Below, piece after piece: positions 26,241 through 36,477 of a stretch of DNA of 64,000 nt. The number at the start of each line of letters is the position of its first letter. The stretch's first letter is position 1. Under the pieces are notes generated by a model. The model saw only the letters and a list, made by a program, of their open reading frames with translations. It did no database searches and was not told the origin of the DNA. This stretch comes from Novosphingobium aureum. Lineage in GTDB: Bacteria > Pseudomonadota > Alphaproteobacteria > Sphingomonadales > Sphingomonadaceae. A program made the translations under genes and the position numbers. The stretch covers positions 372,001 to 436,000 of the forward strand of contig NZ_JADZGI010000001.1 in the NCBI RefSeq assembly GCF_015865035.1, given 5' to 3'.

Positions 26241-26998
26241 TCGGGATAGGCCGGACGCCAGCCAAGCACGCGCTTTGCCTTGCCGTTGGCGACGCGCCGG
26301 TTCTCGGCGTAGAAGCCGCGCGCCATCGGCGATAGCTGCGCCTCGTCGAGGGTCTGGAGCGGGGGCAGGGGCGCGCCGGTCAAACGGCAGGCCAGCTCGA
26401 CCAGAAGGTTCTGGCTGCACGGCAGGTCGTCGGCGAGGTTGTAGGCGCCCGGCGGGGCATCGAGCCCGGCGATCACGCCTGCGGCGATATCCTCGACGTG
26501 CACCCGGCTGAAGACCTGATCGGGCAGGTCAATGCGGTGCGCGCGCCCTTCGGCGACGCGCTCGAGGATCGAGCGGCCCGGACCGTAGATCCCGGGCAGC
26601 CGGTAGACCCGCGCGCCGCGCCTCAGCCATTCGCCATCGGCCTCGGCGCGCGCGGTGCGTCGCCCGGTGCCGACGGGCGAACTCTCGTCGACCCATGCGC
26701 CTTGCGCATCGCCGTAGACCCCGGTCGAGGAGAGGTAGGAGAGCGCCTTGCCGGCAAGTGCATCGCCATAGCTCTCGAGCACCGGGTCGAGCGGCTCGCC
26801 GCGCGCTTCCTTGCCCGGCGGGACAGAGGACAGCACGTGGTCGGCATCGGCCAGCGCGAGGCGCACGTTGCCCTCGTCGGCGAAGGCGAGCGTGCCCTCG
26901 CGCCCGGTCGAGACGACTTCCCAGCCACGCGCCTCGGCGTGGTTGGCGATGACCCTGGCGGTATAGCCGAGGCCGAAGATGAACAGGCGGCGTGACAT
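26150..26998 (-). CDS. NAD(P)-dependent epimerase-like protein (YeeZ type)
   Basis: The 282-residue protein has an N-terminal Rossmann motif (LFIFGLGYTARVIA) and the family segment LSYLSSTGVYGD with VDESSPV. It also has RLPGIYGPGRSILERV, typical of extended SDR proteins related to YeeZ. A catalytic Tyr-x3-Lys is not evident, so it may be an atypical member. The last 30 residues are Ala/Ser/Pro-rich and lie antisense to the end of the EamA gene. The substrate is unknown. The M48 protease gene ends 11 bases upstream of it in the same direction... that is, it follows the protease... on the minus strand and is probably downstream of it in one transcript. Confidence 0.8.
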   Translation of the reverse strand: MSRRLFIFGLGYTARVIANHAEARGWEVVSTGREGTLAFADEGNVRLALADADHVLSSVPPGKEARGEPLDPVLESYGDALAGKALSYLSSTGVYGDAQGAWVDESSPVGTGRRTARAEADGEWLRRGARVYRLPGIYGPGRSILERVAEGRAHRIDLPDQVFSRVHVEDIAAGVIAGLDAPPGAYNLADDLPCSQNLLVELACRLTGAPLPPLQTLDEAQLSPMARGFYAENRRVANGKAKRVLGWRPAYPDYAAGLRALSATMSPSVASPAPSPASSDQR

Positions 26999-27008
26999 GC
27001 GCTGGGGT

Positions 27009-28346
27009 CTATTCCTTGCCGAAGGTCTGGGGCAGCGGAGCGGGGTGGAACATCTTCGCATCGGGCACGTGGTCCTTCTTCCACTGCATCGCCATGCGCA
27101 CGCGGGTCTCGCCCGAGGGGTGGTCGAAGAACAGCGCTTCCTCGATCGGGCCCGGCTCGATCTTGCGGTATTCGGAGAGCTTCATCGCGATCGAGGCGAA
27201 GCCGTCGGGCTCGCGCGCCACGTCGAGGCCGAAGGCGTCGGCCTCGCTCTCGTCGACGCGGATCAGCGTGTTGAGGGCAGGCGTTGCGAGCAGCGAGAGC
27301 ACCGAGAGGCAGATGCTGAGCACCGGCAGCGAGGCGGGATCGGCCAGTTCCTTGACACCCCAGCTCTTGCCGAAGCGGGCGAGCAGCGCCGGGGCGATGC
27401 GCGAGGTCGCAAACAGCATCAGGGCCGCGAGTGCGGTGATGAAGATGACGTTGCGCCAGGTATGGCCAAGCACGTAATGCCCCATCTCGTGGCCCATGAC
27501 CGCGGCGATCTCGTCGGGGGTCGAGCGATTCAGCAGGTTGTCGTTGAGGCTGATGCGGATCGTGGGGCCTACTCCCGAAACATTGGCCGAGATGCGCTTC
27601 GACTGCTTGCTCGCGTCGAACAGGTAGATGTGTTCGGCAGGGATTTGGTGGGCCTTGGCCATGGCCACGATACGCTCGCGCACCGGTCCTTGCGGCAGCT
27701 CGGTATAGGTATTGAACAAAGGCGCGACGTAGACCGGCGAAAGCGCCATCACGAACACCATGAACAGCGCGATCACGCCGGTGCCCAGCACCCACCAGGT
27801 TTTCGGGAAGCGGCGGATCACCGCATAGACGATGACGATGAGCAGCGTCATCAGGACGAGGCTGATCGCGAACTCGATTGCCTGCTCACCCAGCCAGCCG
27901 CCGAAGCTCATGTTCATGAGGCCGTACTGCTTCTCGCGGAAATAGCCGGTGTAGATCGTCCAGGGCAGCGTCAGCGCCGTGCCCAGCAGCGCGTAGAGCA
28001 GCGCGGTCAGCGCGACGGCGAGCGAGCGGCGGCGCACGAGATGCACCGCGAGATCGCGGATCGCGGCGGAGATGCGCAGGCGCAGGATCACCAGGTCTAT
28101 CGCCAGCGCGATGAGCGTGCCCCACAAGGGCAGCCAGTAACCGCCCTCGAAATAGGCATCGGAGCGCGCACGGGCGGGGCCCTGCAAGGTATCGAGCCAG
28201 AGCCGCGTCGCGGCCTCGACGTCGAAGCCGGGGTTTGCCGGGCTCGCCGCATGCGCGCTCGCCACGGTCAGGGCGAGGCCGCCCAGAGCCAGCAGCAGGC
28301 CGCTAGCGAGGCGCGCGACAGGGCGCTGGAAATTCGCTGTGTTCAA
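27009..28346 (-). CDS. M48 family membrane metallopeptidase (Ste24-like)
   Basis: The 445-residue protein has an N-terminal signal-like segment and several membrane helices. It carries the zinc motif HEMGH (286-290) in AAVMGHEMGHYVLGH, with the third ligand in RVDESEADAFGLDVA. This is the layout of CAAX prenyl protease/Ste24 homologues; in bacteria such proteins are thought to act in membrane protein quality control. The only fitting start is TTG at 28346 with GGGGAG seven to eight bases upstream. The frame stays open far upstream, antisense to pepN, without meaning. It is followed by the epimerase-like gene after 10 bases. Confidence 0.88.
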   Translation of the reverse strand: MNTANFQRPVARLASGLLLALGGLALTVASAHAASPANPGFDVEAATRLWLDTLQGPARARSDAYFEGGYWLPLWGTLIALAIDLVILRLRISAAIRDLAVHLVRRRSLAVALTALLYALLGTALTLPWTIYTGYFREKQYGLMNMSFGGWLGEQAIEFAISLVLMTLLIVIVYAVIRRFPKTWWVLGTGVIALFMVFVMALSPVYVAPLFNTYTELPQGPVRERIVAMAKAHQIPAEHIYLFDASKQSKRISANVSGVGPTIRISLNDNLLNRSTPDEIAAVMGHEMGHYVLGHTWRNVIFITALAALMLFATSRIAPALLARFGKSWGVKELADPASLPVLSICLSVLSLLATPALNTLIRVDESEADAFGLDVAREPDGFASIAMKLSEYRKIEPGPIEEALFFDHPSGETRVRMAMQWKKDHVPDAKMFHPAPLPQTFGKE

Positions 28347-28433
28347 GGTCTTCTCCCCGCGCCTCGGCGCATTGTTGCGCAATTCGTATCGCAACTGCTG
28401 GCAATCGCAAGGCGAGCGCTTAAGTTGGCGTGC

Positions 28434-31088
28434 ATGGATATCGCCAGCAGACCCGCCGAACCCGCAGAGAACACCCAGATCGCCGACGCCGCGCCGCCGC
28501 CTGCCGCGCCGCCGGTGATCCGCCGAGAGGATTACCTGCCCCCGGCCTGGCTGATTCCCGAGATCGCGCTCGACTTCGCGCTGGGCCTCGACGAGACGGT
28601 GGTCGTCTCGAAGCTCTCGGTGCGGCGCAATCCGGATGGCAACGGCACCGCGACCCTGCGCCTCAACGGCGACCAGATCGCGCCGCGCGCGGTCACTGTT
28701 GATGGAACCGCGCTCAATGACTGGAAGCTCGACGGCCCTGACCTGCTGATCGAACTGGCGGGCGATGCGCACGAGGTCGCCATCGAGACCGTGCTCAACC
28801 CGGCGGCCAACAGCCAGCTCATGGGCCTCTATGCCTCGAACGGCATGCTGTGCACCCAGTGCGAGGCCGAGGGCTTCCGCCGCATCACCTTCTTCCCCGA
28901 CCGCCCCGACGTGCTTTCCACCTATTCCGTGCGCATGAGCGGCGACAAGGCTACCTTCCCGATCCTGCTCGCCAACGGCAACTGCACGGCCGAGGGTGAG
29001 GGCGAGGACGGGACGCACTGGGCCGAGTGGCACGATCCCTGGCCCAAGCCGAGCTACCTCTTCGCGCTCGTCGCGGGCGAACTGGTCGCCAACCATGCGA
29101 CTTTCACCACGATGAGCGGGCGCCGCGTCGACCTCAACGTCTGGGTGCGCCCGGGCGACGAGGGCCGCACCCAGCACGCGATGGATTCGCTGATCGCCTC
29201 GATGAAGTGGGACGAGGAGACCTTCGGGCGCGAATACGACCTCGACCTGTTCAACATCGTTGCCGTGTCCGACTTCAACATGGGCGCGATGGAGAACAAG
29301 GGGCTCAACGTCTTCAATACCCGCTATGTGCTGGCCGACCCCGACACCGCGACCGATGCCGACTACGACGCGGTCGAAGGCGTGATCGGGCACGAATACT
29401 TCCACAACTGGTCGGGCAACCGCGTGACCTGCCGCGACTGGTTCCAGCTTTCGCTCAAGGAAGGCTTCACCGTGCTGCGCGATCAGCTGTTCAGCGCCGA
29501 CATGGGCTCCGAACCGGTCAAGCGCATCGAGGACGTGCGGGTGCTGCGCATTGCCCAGTTCCCCGAGGACTCTGGCCCGCTCGCCCATCCGATCCGTCCG
29601 GATTCCTATCAGGAAATCAGCAACTTCTACACAGCGACCGTCTACAATAAGGGCGCCGAGGTGATCCGCATGATGCGCACCATGGCGGGCGAGGAGGCCT
29701 TCCGGAAGGGGACCGACCTCTACTTCGAGCGCCACGACGGCACGGCCGCGACCTGCGAGGACTTCGTCAAGGCAATCGAAGACGGCACCGGGCTCGATCT
29801 CGCGCGCTTCCGCCTGTGGTATTCGCAGGCCGGGACCCCGCAGGTCAGCGCAAGGCTCGAGCATGACGGGCGCATCGCCCGGCTGGCGCTGACCCAGACC
29901 GTCCCCGCGACCCCGGGGCAGCCCGAGAAGGCGCCGATGCCGATCCCGCTGCGCATTGCCCTGTTCGACCGCGATACCGGCACGCATGCGGGCGAGCACC
30001 TCGTGATCCTCGACGGCGACGAAGGCTCGTTCGCTTTCGAGGGCTTCGACAAGCCCCCGGTCCTCTCGATCAACCGCGGCTTCTCGGCCCCGGTCGCGAT
30101 CGAGATGGAGCGCGAGGACGAGGACCTCGTGTTCCTCGCCGCCAACGACGACGATCCCTTCGCCCGCTACGAGGCGATGCAGAGCCTCGTGCTCCAGCAT
30201 CTCGTCGCGGCGGTCGGCGGCGGCCTCGACGAGGCGCGTCGCGCCAGTGGCCGCGCGGCTATCGGCCGGGCGATGAAGGCGATCGTCACCGATCCCGAGC
30301 TCGACGACCTGATGCGCGGCGAGCTGATGATCCTGCCCGCCGAGAGTTACCTCGCCGAGCAGCTGCTGGTTTCCGACCCGGGCGTGATCCACGCCGAGCG
30401 CGAGGCGCTCAAGGCCTGGCTCGGGCTCGAGCTCGCCGACGAGCTCAAGGCGCTCCACGACCGGATCAGCGCGGTGCCCTATTCGCGCGATGCCGCCGCG
30501 CGCGGCGCGCGCAAGCTCAAGACCCAGGCGCTGGTCCTGATCGCGAGCGGCGATGCCGGGGAAGGCGCGGCCCGTGCCATCGCGCAATACCGCAAGGCCG
30601 ATAACATGACCGACCGCCAGGGCGCGGTCATGGTGCTCGCCGGGCTGGACTGTCCCGAACGCGAGGAGGCACTGGCCGATTTCCTCGCGCGCTACGAGGG
30701 CAACGCGCTGGTCATCGACAAGTGGTTCTCGCTCCAGGCGGGCTCTTTCCACCCGCGCGTGCTCGAGCAGATCCACGCGCTCGCCCAGCACGACGAGTTC
30801 CGCATGTCGAACCCCAACCGCGTGCGCTCGCTCTACATGGCAGCGGCGGTCAATCCGCAAGCCTTCCACGATGCCAGCGGAGCGGGCTATGCGATGATCG
30901 GCGAGCTGATCCGCAAGCTCGATCCGATCAATCCGCAGACCGCCGCGCGCTTCGTGCCCGCGCTCGGGCGCTGGCGCCGGGTTGAGCCGGGCCGTGCCGC
31001 GATGATGCGGGCCGAACTCGAGAAGATCGCTGCCGTGCCCTCGCTCTCGCGCGATGTGCGCGAGCAGGTCACCAAGAGCCTTGGCTGA
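28434..31088 (+). CDS. pepN: Aminopeptidase N
   Basis: The 884-residue M1 zinc aminopeptidase removes N-terminal residues from peptides in the cytoplasm. The exopeptidase motif GAMEN is at 284-288 and the zinc site HEYFHNW at 320-326, with the third ligand in SLKEGFTVLRDQLFS. The full-length C-terminal helical domain is present; length matches gamma- and alphaproteobacterial PepN. It is divergent from the M48 gene and one base upstream of pgeF, so the two are probably co-translated. Confidence 0.96.
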   Translation: MDIASRPAEPAENTQIADAAPPPAAPPVIRREDYLPPAWLIPEIALDFALGLDETVVVSKLSVRRNPDGNGTATLRLNGDQIAPRAVTVDGTALNDWKLDGPDLLIELAGDAHEVAIETVLNPAANSQLMGLYASNGMLCTQCEAEGFRRITFFPDRPDVLSTYSVRMSGDKATFPILLANGNCTAEGEGEDGTHWAEWHDPWPKPSYLFALVAGELVANHATFTTMSGRRVDLNVWVRPGDEGRTQHAMDSLIASMKWDEETFGREYDLDLFNIVAVSDFNMGAMENKGLNVFNTRYVLADPDTATDADYDAVEGVIGHEYFHNWSGNRVTCRDWFQLSLKEGFTVLRDQLFSADMGSEPVKRIEDVRVLRIAQFPEDSGPLAHPIRPDSYQEISNFYTATVYNKGAEVIRMMRTMAGEEAFRKGTDLYFERHDGTAATCEDFVKAIEDGTGLDLARFRLWYSQAGTPQVSARLEHDGRIARLALTQTVPATPGQPEKAPMPIPLRIALFDRDTGTHAGEHLVILDGDEGSFAFEGFDKPPVLSINRGFSAPVAIEMEREDEDLVFLAANDDDPFARYEAMQSLVLQHLVAAVGGGLDEARRASGRAAIGRAMKAIVTDPELDDLMRGELMILPAESYLAEQLLVSDPGVIHAEREALKAWLGLELADELKALHDRISAVPYSRDAAARGARKLKTQALVLIASGDAGEGAARAIAQYRKADNMTDRQGAVMVLAGLDCPEREEALADFLARYEGNALVIDKWFSLQAGSFHPRVLEQIHALAQHDEFRMSNPNRVRSLYMAAAVNPQAFHDASGAGYAMIGELIRKLDPINPQTAARFVPALGRWRRVEPGRAAMMRAELEKIAAVPSLSRDVREQVTKSLG

Positions 31089-31089
31089 C

Positions 31090-31884
31090 ATGGAAGCGCC
31101 TGAGGGCATCGCACGCGAAGTCGACGTCGCGCGCGCGGGCGTGCTCGACCTTGCGGGCGTCGCCCACGGTTTCCTCGGACGCTCGGGCGGGGTCAGTACC
31201 GGCGAGGTGGCCGGGCTCAACGTGGGCTACGGTTCTGGCGATGCGCGCGAGCTGATCGACGAGAACCGGGCCCGCGCCGCCGCCGCGGTATTGCCCGGTG
31301 CGCCGCTCGCCAGTGTCTACCAGGTCCATTCGGCGGCCTGCGTCACGCTGGGCGACGATCTCTGGCCCGAGGCCGAGCGCCCTCACGCCGATGCACTGGT
31401 GACCAGGCGGGCGGGTGTCCTGCTCGGCATTCTCACCGCCGATTGTGCGCCCGTGCTCTTCGCCGACCCCGTCGCCGGTGTCGTGGGCGCCGCGCATGCC
31501 GGCTGGAAGGGCGCGATCGGCGGGGTGACCGACAGCACCATCGCCGCGATGGAAGCACTCGGCTCGCGCCGAGGCGATATCGTGGCCGCCGTGGGGCCGT
31601 GCATCGCGCGTCGCTCTTACGAGGTCGACGAGGCCTTTTTCCAGCGCTTCCAGGCCGAGGATCTCGCCAACGCCGATTTCTTTGCAGGGGGGCGTGCGGG
31701 CCATCACCAGTTCGACCTCGAGGCCTATGTGGCTGCACGTCTGGCACGCGCCGGGCTGGGGCGGGTCGAGGCACTCGGCCTCGATACTTACACTGCGCCC
31801 GAGCGCTATTATTCGTTCCGCCGGGCCACCCACAAGGGCGAGGCCAGTTACGGGAGACAGATCTCCTTGATCGGCTTGACCTAA
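31090..31884 (+). CDS. pgeF: Peptidoglycan editing factor / multicopper-like YfiH protein
   Basis: The 264-residue protein belongs to the YfiH/DUF152 family (PgeF, formerly polyphenol oxidase or laccase). Members correct mis-incorporated serine in peptidoglycan precursors in E. coli and cleave purine nucleosides in other hosts. The metal ligands are visible: His80 in YQVHSA, Cys119 in LTADCAPV and His136 in AAHAGWKG. The ATG lies one base after the pepN stop, pointing to coupling. Which activity matters here is not shown. Confidence 0.9.
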   Translation: MEAPEGIAREVDVARAGVLDLAGVAHGFLGRSGGVSTGEVAGLNVGYGSGDARELIDENRARAAAAVLPGAPLASVYQVHSAACVTLGDDLWPEAERPHADALVTRRAGVLLGILTADCAPVLFADPVAGVVGAAHAGWKGAIGGVTDSTIAAMEALGSRRGDIVAAVGPCIARRSYEVDEAFFQRFQAEDLANADFFAGGRAGHHQFDLEAYVAARLARAGLGRVEALGLDTYTAPERYYSFRRATHKGEASYGRQISLIGLT

Positions 31885-31961
31885 GTCAAACCACTCTAGT
31901 CATTGCTTTCGTAGAAGCCCCCAGAGGTGCCCGTCTGCCAGCCCGCTCCCAAAAAACGCGG

Positions 31962-31988
31962 TTGGCACGGTACAGTTTCGTGTATATC
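31962..31988 (+). promoter_or_regulatory. Possible petABC promoter
   Basis: TTGGCA (31962-31967) and TATATC (31983-31988) lie 15 bases apart in the 242-base gap before petA. Spacing is short of ideal. No other better candidate was seen in the gap. Confidence 0.3.
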
Positions 31989-32126
31989 AGACCCGCAAAG
32001 TCGGTAATAATCGGGCCGGAATCCGGTTAAGTGCCGTCATTGGGGGGATACCGCGAACCTTTGGTTGGCATCCTGGCCTCCTGTCGGAGACGGCAGGGGG
32101 TTGTCTAAAGCAAGGCAAGGGCAGAC

Positions 32127-32660
32127 ATGGCAGAACAAGAGGGCGTGCGGCGGCGCGATTTCATAAATGTCGCGGCGGTTAGCGCGGCAGGGGTCGCCGG
32201 AATTGGGGTTGTCATTCCGCTGGTCAGCCAGATGTCGGCATCGGCCGACGTGCTGGCCGCGTCATCGACCGAAGTCGATATTTCCGCGATCCAGCAGGGC
32301 CAGGCGATCAAGGCGATCTTTCGCAAGCAGCCGGTCTTCATCCGCAATCTGACGCAGCGCGAGATCGACGAGGCCAACAAGGTCGACGTCTCCTCGCTGC
32401 GCGATCCGCAGTCGCTGGAAGAGCGTACCAAGGAAGGCAAGGCCAACTGGCTCATCACCATGGGTGTGTGCACGCACCTTGGCTGCGTGCCGCTCGGCGC
32501 CGGCGAGGGTGAACCGCGTGGCGAATTCGGCGGCTACTTCTGCCCCTGCCACGGCTCGCACTACGACACCGCCGCCCGTATCCGTAAGGGCCCCGCGCCC
32601 CTGAACCTGCAGGTTCCGGAATACGAATTCACGTCCGACACCGTCGTGACGATCGGCTGA
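32127..32660 (+). CDS. petA: Ubiquinol-cytochrome c reductase, Rieske iron-sulfur subunit
   Basis: The 177-residue Rieske protein of complex bc1 passes electrons from ubiquinol to cytochrome c1. The N-terminal [18 protein letters not shown] is a Tat-type signal that stays as a membrane anchor. The 2Fe-2S cluster ligands are in CTHLGC (115-120) and CPCHGSHYD (139-147). It is the first gene of petABC. Confidence 0.97.
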   Translation: MAEQEGVRRRDFINVAAVSAAGVAGIGVVIPLVSQMSASADVLAASSTEVDISAIQQGQAIKAIFRKQPVFIRNLTQREIDEANKVDVSSLRDPQSLEERTKEGKANWLITMGVCTHLGCVPLGAGEGEPRGEFGGYFCPCHGSHYDTAARIRKGPAPLNLQVPEYEFTSDTVVTIG

Positions 32661-32683
32661 GGCCAAGAGAGAGGATCACGAAC

Positions 32684-33964
32684 ATGAGCTTTCCCTGGGC
32701 CAAGCAGTACACCCCGTCGCATCCCTTCATGAAGTGGATGGACGAGCGGCTTCCCCTCCCGCGTCTGGTCTACAACGCGGTCGGCAGCGGCTACGAGGTG
32801 CCTCGCAACCTCAACTACTTCTGGAACTTCGGGTTCCTGGCGGGGCTGTGCCTCGTGCTGCAGATCGTGACGGGTATCGTCATGGCCATGCACTATGCCG
32901 CGAATACCGAAGTCGCCTTCGATACGATCGAGCATACGGTGCGCGACGTGAACTGGGGCTGGCTGATGCGCTACGCGCACGCCAACGGCGCCTCGGCCTT
33001 CTTCGTCGTCATCTACATCCACATCTTCCGCGGCTTCTTCTACGGCTCGTACAAGGCCCCGCGCGAGATGGTGTGGCTGCTCGGCGTCGTCATCTTCCTG
33101 CTGATGATGGCCACCGCCTTCATGGGCTACGTGCTTCCCTGGGGCCAGATGAGCTTCTGGGGCGCCAAGGTCATCACCGGCCTGTTCAGCGCGATCCCCT
33201 TCGTGGGTGAGCCGCTGCAGCAGTGGCTGCTCGGCGGTTTCGCGCCGGACAATGCCGCTCTGAACCGCTTCTTCTCGCTGCACTACCTGCTGCCCTTCGT
33301 CATTCTGGGCGTGGTGATCCTGCATATCTGGGCGCTGCATATCCCGGGCTCGTCGAACCCGACCGGCATCGAGGTCAAGAGCGAGAGCGACACGGTTCCG
33401 TTTTACCCCTATTACGTCGCCAAGGATGGCTGGGCGATCGGCGTCTTCGCGATCCTGTACTGCGCGATGGTGTTCTTCGCGCCGAACTACCTCGGGCACC
33501 CGGACAACTACATTCCGGCCAACCCGATGTCGACGCCCGCACACATCGTGCCCGAATGGTACTTCTGGCCGTTCTACGCGATCCTGCGCGCCTTTACCCA
33601 GGACTTCTTCTTCATCCCGGCAAAGCTGATGGGCGTGCTGGCGATGTTCGGGGCGATCCTGGTGTGGTTCTTCCTGCCCTGGCTCGACAAGTCGCCGGTG
33701 CGCTCGGGCGCCTTCCGCCCGGTGTTCAAGTGGTTCTTCGCGATCCTCGTGGTCGACATGCTGGTGCTGTTCTACTGCGGCGGTGCGCCGGCTGAAGAGC
33801 CCTTCGTCATGATCAGCCAGCTCGCGTCGTTCTACTACTTCGCGCACTTCCTGATCATCCTGCCGATCGTTTCGGCCATCGAGAAGCCCAAGGCCCTGCC
33901 TTTCTCCATCACCGAGTCCGTACTCGGCAAGGACGAAGACGCGGCGCTTGAGCCCTCGGCCTGA
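32684..33964 (+). CDS. petB: Cytochrome b of the bc1 complex
   Basis: The 426-residue membrane subunit holds haems bL and bH and both quinone sites. Seen are the haem-ligand helices ([10 protein letters not shown] and [19 protein letters not shown] and [10 protein letters not shown]) and the Qo-site motif [12 protein letters not shown]. About eight helices are present. The length is of the full, unsplit alphaproteobacterial or mitochondrial type. GAGAGGA precedes the ATG. It is followed by petC after 30 bases. Confidence 0.97.
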   Translation: MSFPWAKQYTPSHPFMKWMDERLPLPRLVYNAVGSGYEVPRNLNYFWNFGFLAGLCLVLQIVTGIVMAMHYAANTEVAFDTIEHTVRDVNWGWLMRYAHANGASAFFVVIYIHIFRGFFYGSYKAPREMVWLLGVVIFLLMMATAFMGYVLPWGQMSFWGAKVITGLFSAIPFVGEPLQQWLLGGFAPDNAALNRFFSLHYLLPFVILGVVILHIWALHIPGSSNPTGIEVKSESDTVPFYPYYVAKDGWAIGVFAILYCAMVFFAPNYLGHPDNYIPANPMSTPAHIVPEWYFWPFYAILRAFTQDFFFIPAKLMGVLAMFGAILVWFFLPWLDKSPVRSGAFRPVFKWFFAILVVDMLVLFYCGGAPAEEPFVMISQLASFYYFAHFLIILPIVSAIEKPKALPFSITESVLGKDEDAALEPSA

Positions 33965-33994
33965 TCAACAGCAGACACGAAAGAGACGAAAGAC

Positions 33995-34804
33995 ATGGCA
34001 CGCATTCTCTCGATCCTCGTCGGGCTGTTCTTCACGGTGGCCCTGGCATGGTCCTTCGGTGTGGGCTTCTACACCTGGGCGACCGAGCCGGCGCAGCCGA
34101 CGGCCGAGCACGAGTTCCACGAACACCCCAAGCACGTCAGCTTCTCGAGCGACGGCCCCTTCGGCACGTTCGACCGCCAGCAGCTGCAGCGCGGCTTCCA
34201 GGTCTACCAGCAGGTCTGTGCGGCCTGCCACGCGCTCAAGCACGTCGCTTTCCGCGACCTCGAGCACATCGGCTACAACGAGGCCGAGGTTAAGGCGATC
34301 GCCGCGCAGTTCCAGATCCCCAAGTACGACGAGATGACCGGCGAGGTGACCACCGCAGAGGGCACCCCGACCGACTACTTCCCGCCGGTCGCCTATGGTG
34401 GCCAGGGCTCGCCGCCGGATCTCTCGCTGATCACCAAGGCGCGTCATGACGGTGGACCTTACGTCTACTCGCTGCTGACCGGCTATCAGGATCAGCCCGC
34501 CGAACTGCTCGAGCACTTCCCGGACTCCAAGACGCCGGACGGGCTTTACTACAACCCGTACTTCGCCAACCTCAACCTGGCGATGCCGCCGCCGCTGATG
34601 CCCGATATGGTCACCTATTCGGATGGCACCAAGGCCACCGTCGACCAGATGTCCAAGGACGTATCGGCGTTCCTCATCTGGAGCGCGGAGCCCACGCTGG
34701 AAAAGCGCCGCCAGACCGGCTGGCCGATCCTCGGCTTCCTGCTCTTCGCGACGATCCTGGGCTACATGTCCTACCGCAACATCTGGGCCGGCAAGAAGCA
34801 CTGA
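33995..34804 (+). CDS. petC: Cytochrome c1 of the bc1 complex
   Basis: The 269-residue c-type cytochrome has an N-terminal signal/anchor segment, haem site CAACH (75-79) and the sixth ligand methionine region NLAMPPPLMPD. A C-terminal membrane helix (WPILGFLLFATILGYMSY) anchors it to the periplasmic side. It accepts electrons from the Rieske protein and hands them to a soluble or membrane cytochrome c. It is the last gene of the operon, closed by a strong terminator. Confidence 0.97.
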   Translation: MARILSILVGLFFTVALAWSFGVGFYTWATEPAQPTAEHEFHEHPKHVSFSSDGPFGTFDRQQLQRGFQVYQQVCAACHALKHVAFRDLEHIGYNEAEVKAIAAQFQIPKYDEMTGEVTTAEGTPTDYFPPVAYGGQGSPPDLSLITKARHDGGPYVYSLLTGYQDQPAELLEHFPDSKTPDGLYYNPYFANLNLAMPPPLMPDMVTYSDGTKATVDQMSKDVSAFLIWSAEPTLEKRRQTGWPILGFLLFATILGYMSYRNIWAGKKH

Positions 34805-34830
34805 GCTTCCCCGTCCCGACCTTGATCGAG

Positions 34831-34869
34831 AAGGCCCCTGTCATCCAAGCGGACGACAGGGGCCTTTTT
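34831..34869 (+). terminator. Terminator of petABC
   Basis: A perfect 12-bp stem AAGGCCCCTGTC/GACAGGGGCCTT (34831-34842 with 34855-34866) runs into TTTTT. It lies 27 bases after the petC stop. Confidence 0.88.
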
Positions 34870-34920
34870 CGTGCTAGGGGGCGTGCAAACTTCCCAGACG
34901 CCGATGCAAGGACCTCCAAG

Positions 34921-35457
34921 GTGACCCCCGAAGACCTCAAGCCGCTGATCCGCACGATCCCCGATTTCCCCAAGCCGGGCATCCTGTTCCGCGACGTGAC
35001 CACCTTGATGGGCGATGCGCGCGGCTTCGCGGGTGCGGTCGAGCTGCTCGCCGAGAAGGTCAGCGCCTGCGGCGGCGAGGCGATTGCCGGGATCGAGGCG
35101 CGCGGCTTCATCTTCGGCGCCGCCGTCGCCGCCCGGCTGGGGCTTGGTTTCATCCCGGTGCGCAAGCCCGGCAAGCTGCCGGTTCCGGTCCTCGCCATCG
35201 ACTACGCGCTCGAATACGGCACCGACACGCTTGAGGTCGATCCGGACGCGGTGGGCGAAGGGCGCCGGGTGGTGCTGATGGACGATCTGCTCGCCACCGG
35301 CGGCACCGCGCTCGCCGCCGCCGAACTGCTGCGCCGTGCCGGGGGCGACGTGCGCGAGGCGCTTTTCCTTGTCGACCTGCCCGAACTGGGCGGGGCCGCG
35401 CGGCTGCGCGAGGCGGGCATCGCGGTCGAGGCCCTGATCGACTTTCCCGGCCACTGA
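34921..35457 (+). CDS. apt: Adenine phosphoribosyltransferase
   Basis: The 178-residue enzyme salvages adenine to AMP using PRPP. The PRPP-binding motif appears as VVLMDDLLATGGT and the adenine-specific region as IAGIEARGFIFGAAVA. The start is GTG with AAGGA at eight bases. The petABC terminator lies between it and petC, so it has its own promoter. Confidence 0.95.
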   Translation: MTPEDLKPLIRTIPDFPKPGILFRDVTTLMGDARGFAGAVELLAEKVSACGGEAIAGIEARGFIFGAAVAARLGLGFIPVRKPGKLPVPVLAIDYALEYGTDTLEVDPDAVGEGRRVVLMDDLLATGGTALAAAELLRRAGGDVREALFLVDLPELGGAARLREAGIAVEALIDFPGH

Positions 35458-35548
35458 CAGGACGCAGACCTGTCATTTCGCGCGCGCCCTCGCTAATCCC
35501 TGCGCGAGGGCCCAACGAGGCCATGCCCATCCTTCAGCGAGAACGACG

Positions 35549-36469
35549 ATGACCCAGACCCGCTTCTACCCGATCGGCACCCCCGGCGAGCCCTGGGGCG
35601 AGAAGGAGCGCGACGAGTGGCGCGCGACCCAGCCGCAGCGGCGCTCCTATGCCACCGACGTCCTGCCGCGCGTCGAGGCGCTGGCCAATCGCTTCGAGGT
35701 CGTGCCCTACGGCGCGCTCGACTATGCTGGCGAGCAATACCCGCTCTTCGCACTGCGCAGCACGCCTCACGATCCGGCCCTGCCGACCGCGCTCGTGACC
35801 GGCGGGGTGCATGGCTACGAGACCAGCGGCGTGATGGGCGCGCTCGAATTCCTCGAAACCCGCGCTGCCGACTATGCGGGCCGCGCCAACCTCGTCGTCG
35901 TGCCTTGCGTCAGCCCCTGGGGCTACGAGCGGATCAACCGCTGGAACTACGACGCGATCGATCCCAACCGCAATTTCCGGGCGGACAGTCCGGCCGCGGA
36001 GTGCCGCGCGCTGATCGCGCTCGTCGCGGGGCAACCCGGTCCGTTTCTCATGCATATCGACCTGCACGAGACCACCGACAGCGACGAGAGCGAGTTCCGC
36101 CCCGCGCTCAGCGCACGCGACGGCGAGAACTACGAGCCCGACACCATCCCCGACGGCTTCTACCTCGTCGATGACGGCGAGGCGCCGCAGCCCGCCTTCC
36201 AGCAGGCGATCATCGCCGCGGTTGCGCGCGTCACGCACATTGCACCTGCCGACGCGCAGGGCAACATCATCGGCTCGCCGGTCGTGGCTCCCGGCGTGAT
36301 CGAGTATCCCGCGAGCAAGGCCGCGATGTGCGCTTCGGTCACCGCTGCGCGCTTCAAGACCACCACCGAGGTCTACCCCGACAGTCCCCGTGCGACACCC
36401 GAGCAATGCAATGCAGCGCAAGTCGCGGCAGTCTGTGCCGGCCTGGATTACGCACTCGAAAATGCCTGA
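35549..36469 (+). CDS. M14 family metallocarboxypeptidase-like protein
   Basis: The 306-residue protein has the M14 zinc ligands His88 and Glu91 in GGVHGYET and His173 in HIDLHET, plus DPNRNF (138-143) for substrate binding. The likely catalytic glutamate is in TTTEVYP. The arrangement is closer to bacterial succinylglutamate-desuccinylase or M14-like peptidases than to digestive carboxypeptidases. No signal peptide is seen, so it is cytoplasmic. The exact substrate is unknown. The preceding apt gene ends 91 bases upstream. A hairpin follows. Confidence 0.85.
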   Translation: MTQTRFYPIGTPGEPWGEKERDEWRATQPQRRSYATDVLPRVEALANRFEVVPYGALDYAGEQYPLFALRSTPHDPALPTALVTGGVHGYETSGVMGALEFLETRAADYAGRANLVVVPCVSPWGYERINRWNYDAIDPNRNFRADSPAAECRALIALVAGQPGPFLMHIDLHETTDSDESEFRPALSARDGENYEPDTIPDGFYLVDDGEAPQPAFQQAIIAAVARVTHIAPADAQGNIIGSPVVAPGVIEYPASKAAMCASVTAARFKTTTEVYPDSPRATPEQCNAAQVAAVCAGLDYALENA

Positions 36470-36477
36470 CTGCCTTT

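Noticed and set aside
27009..31220. Minus-strand frame of about 1,400 codons
   Set aside because: Only the C-terminal 445 codons (M48 protease) are coding; the rest is antisense to pepN and open because of high GC.
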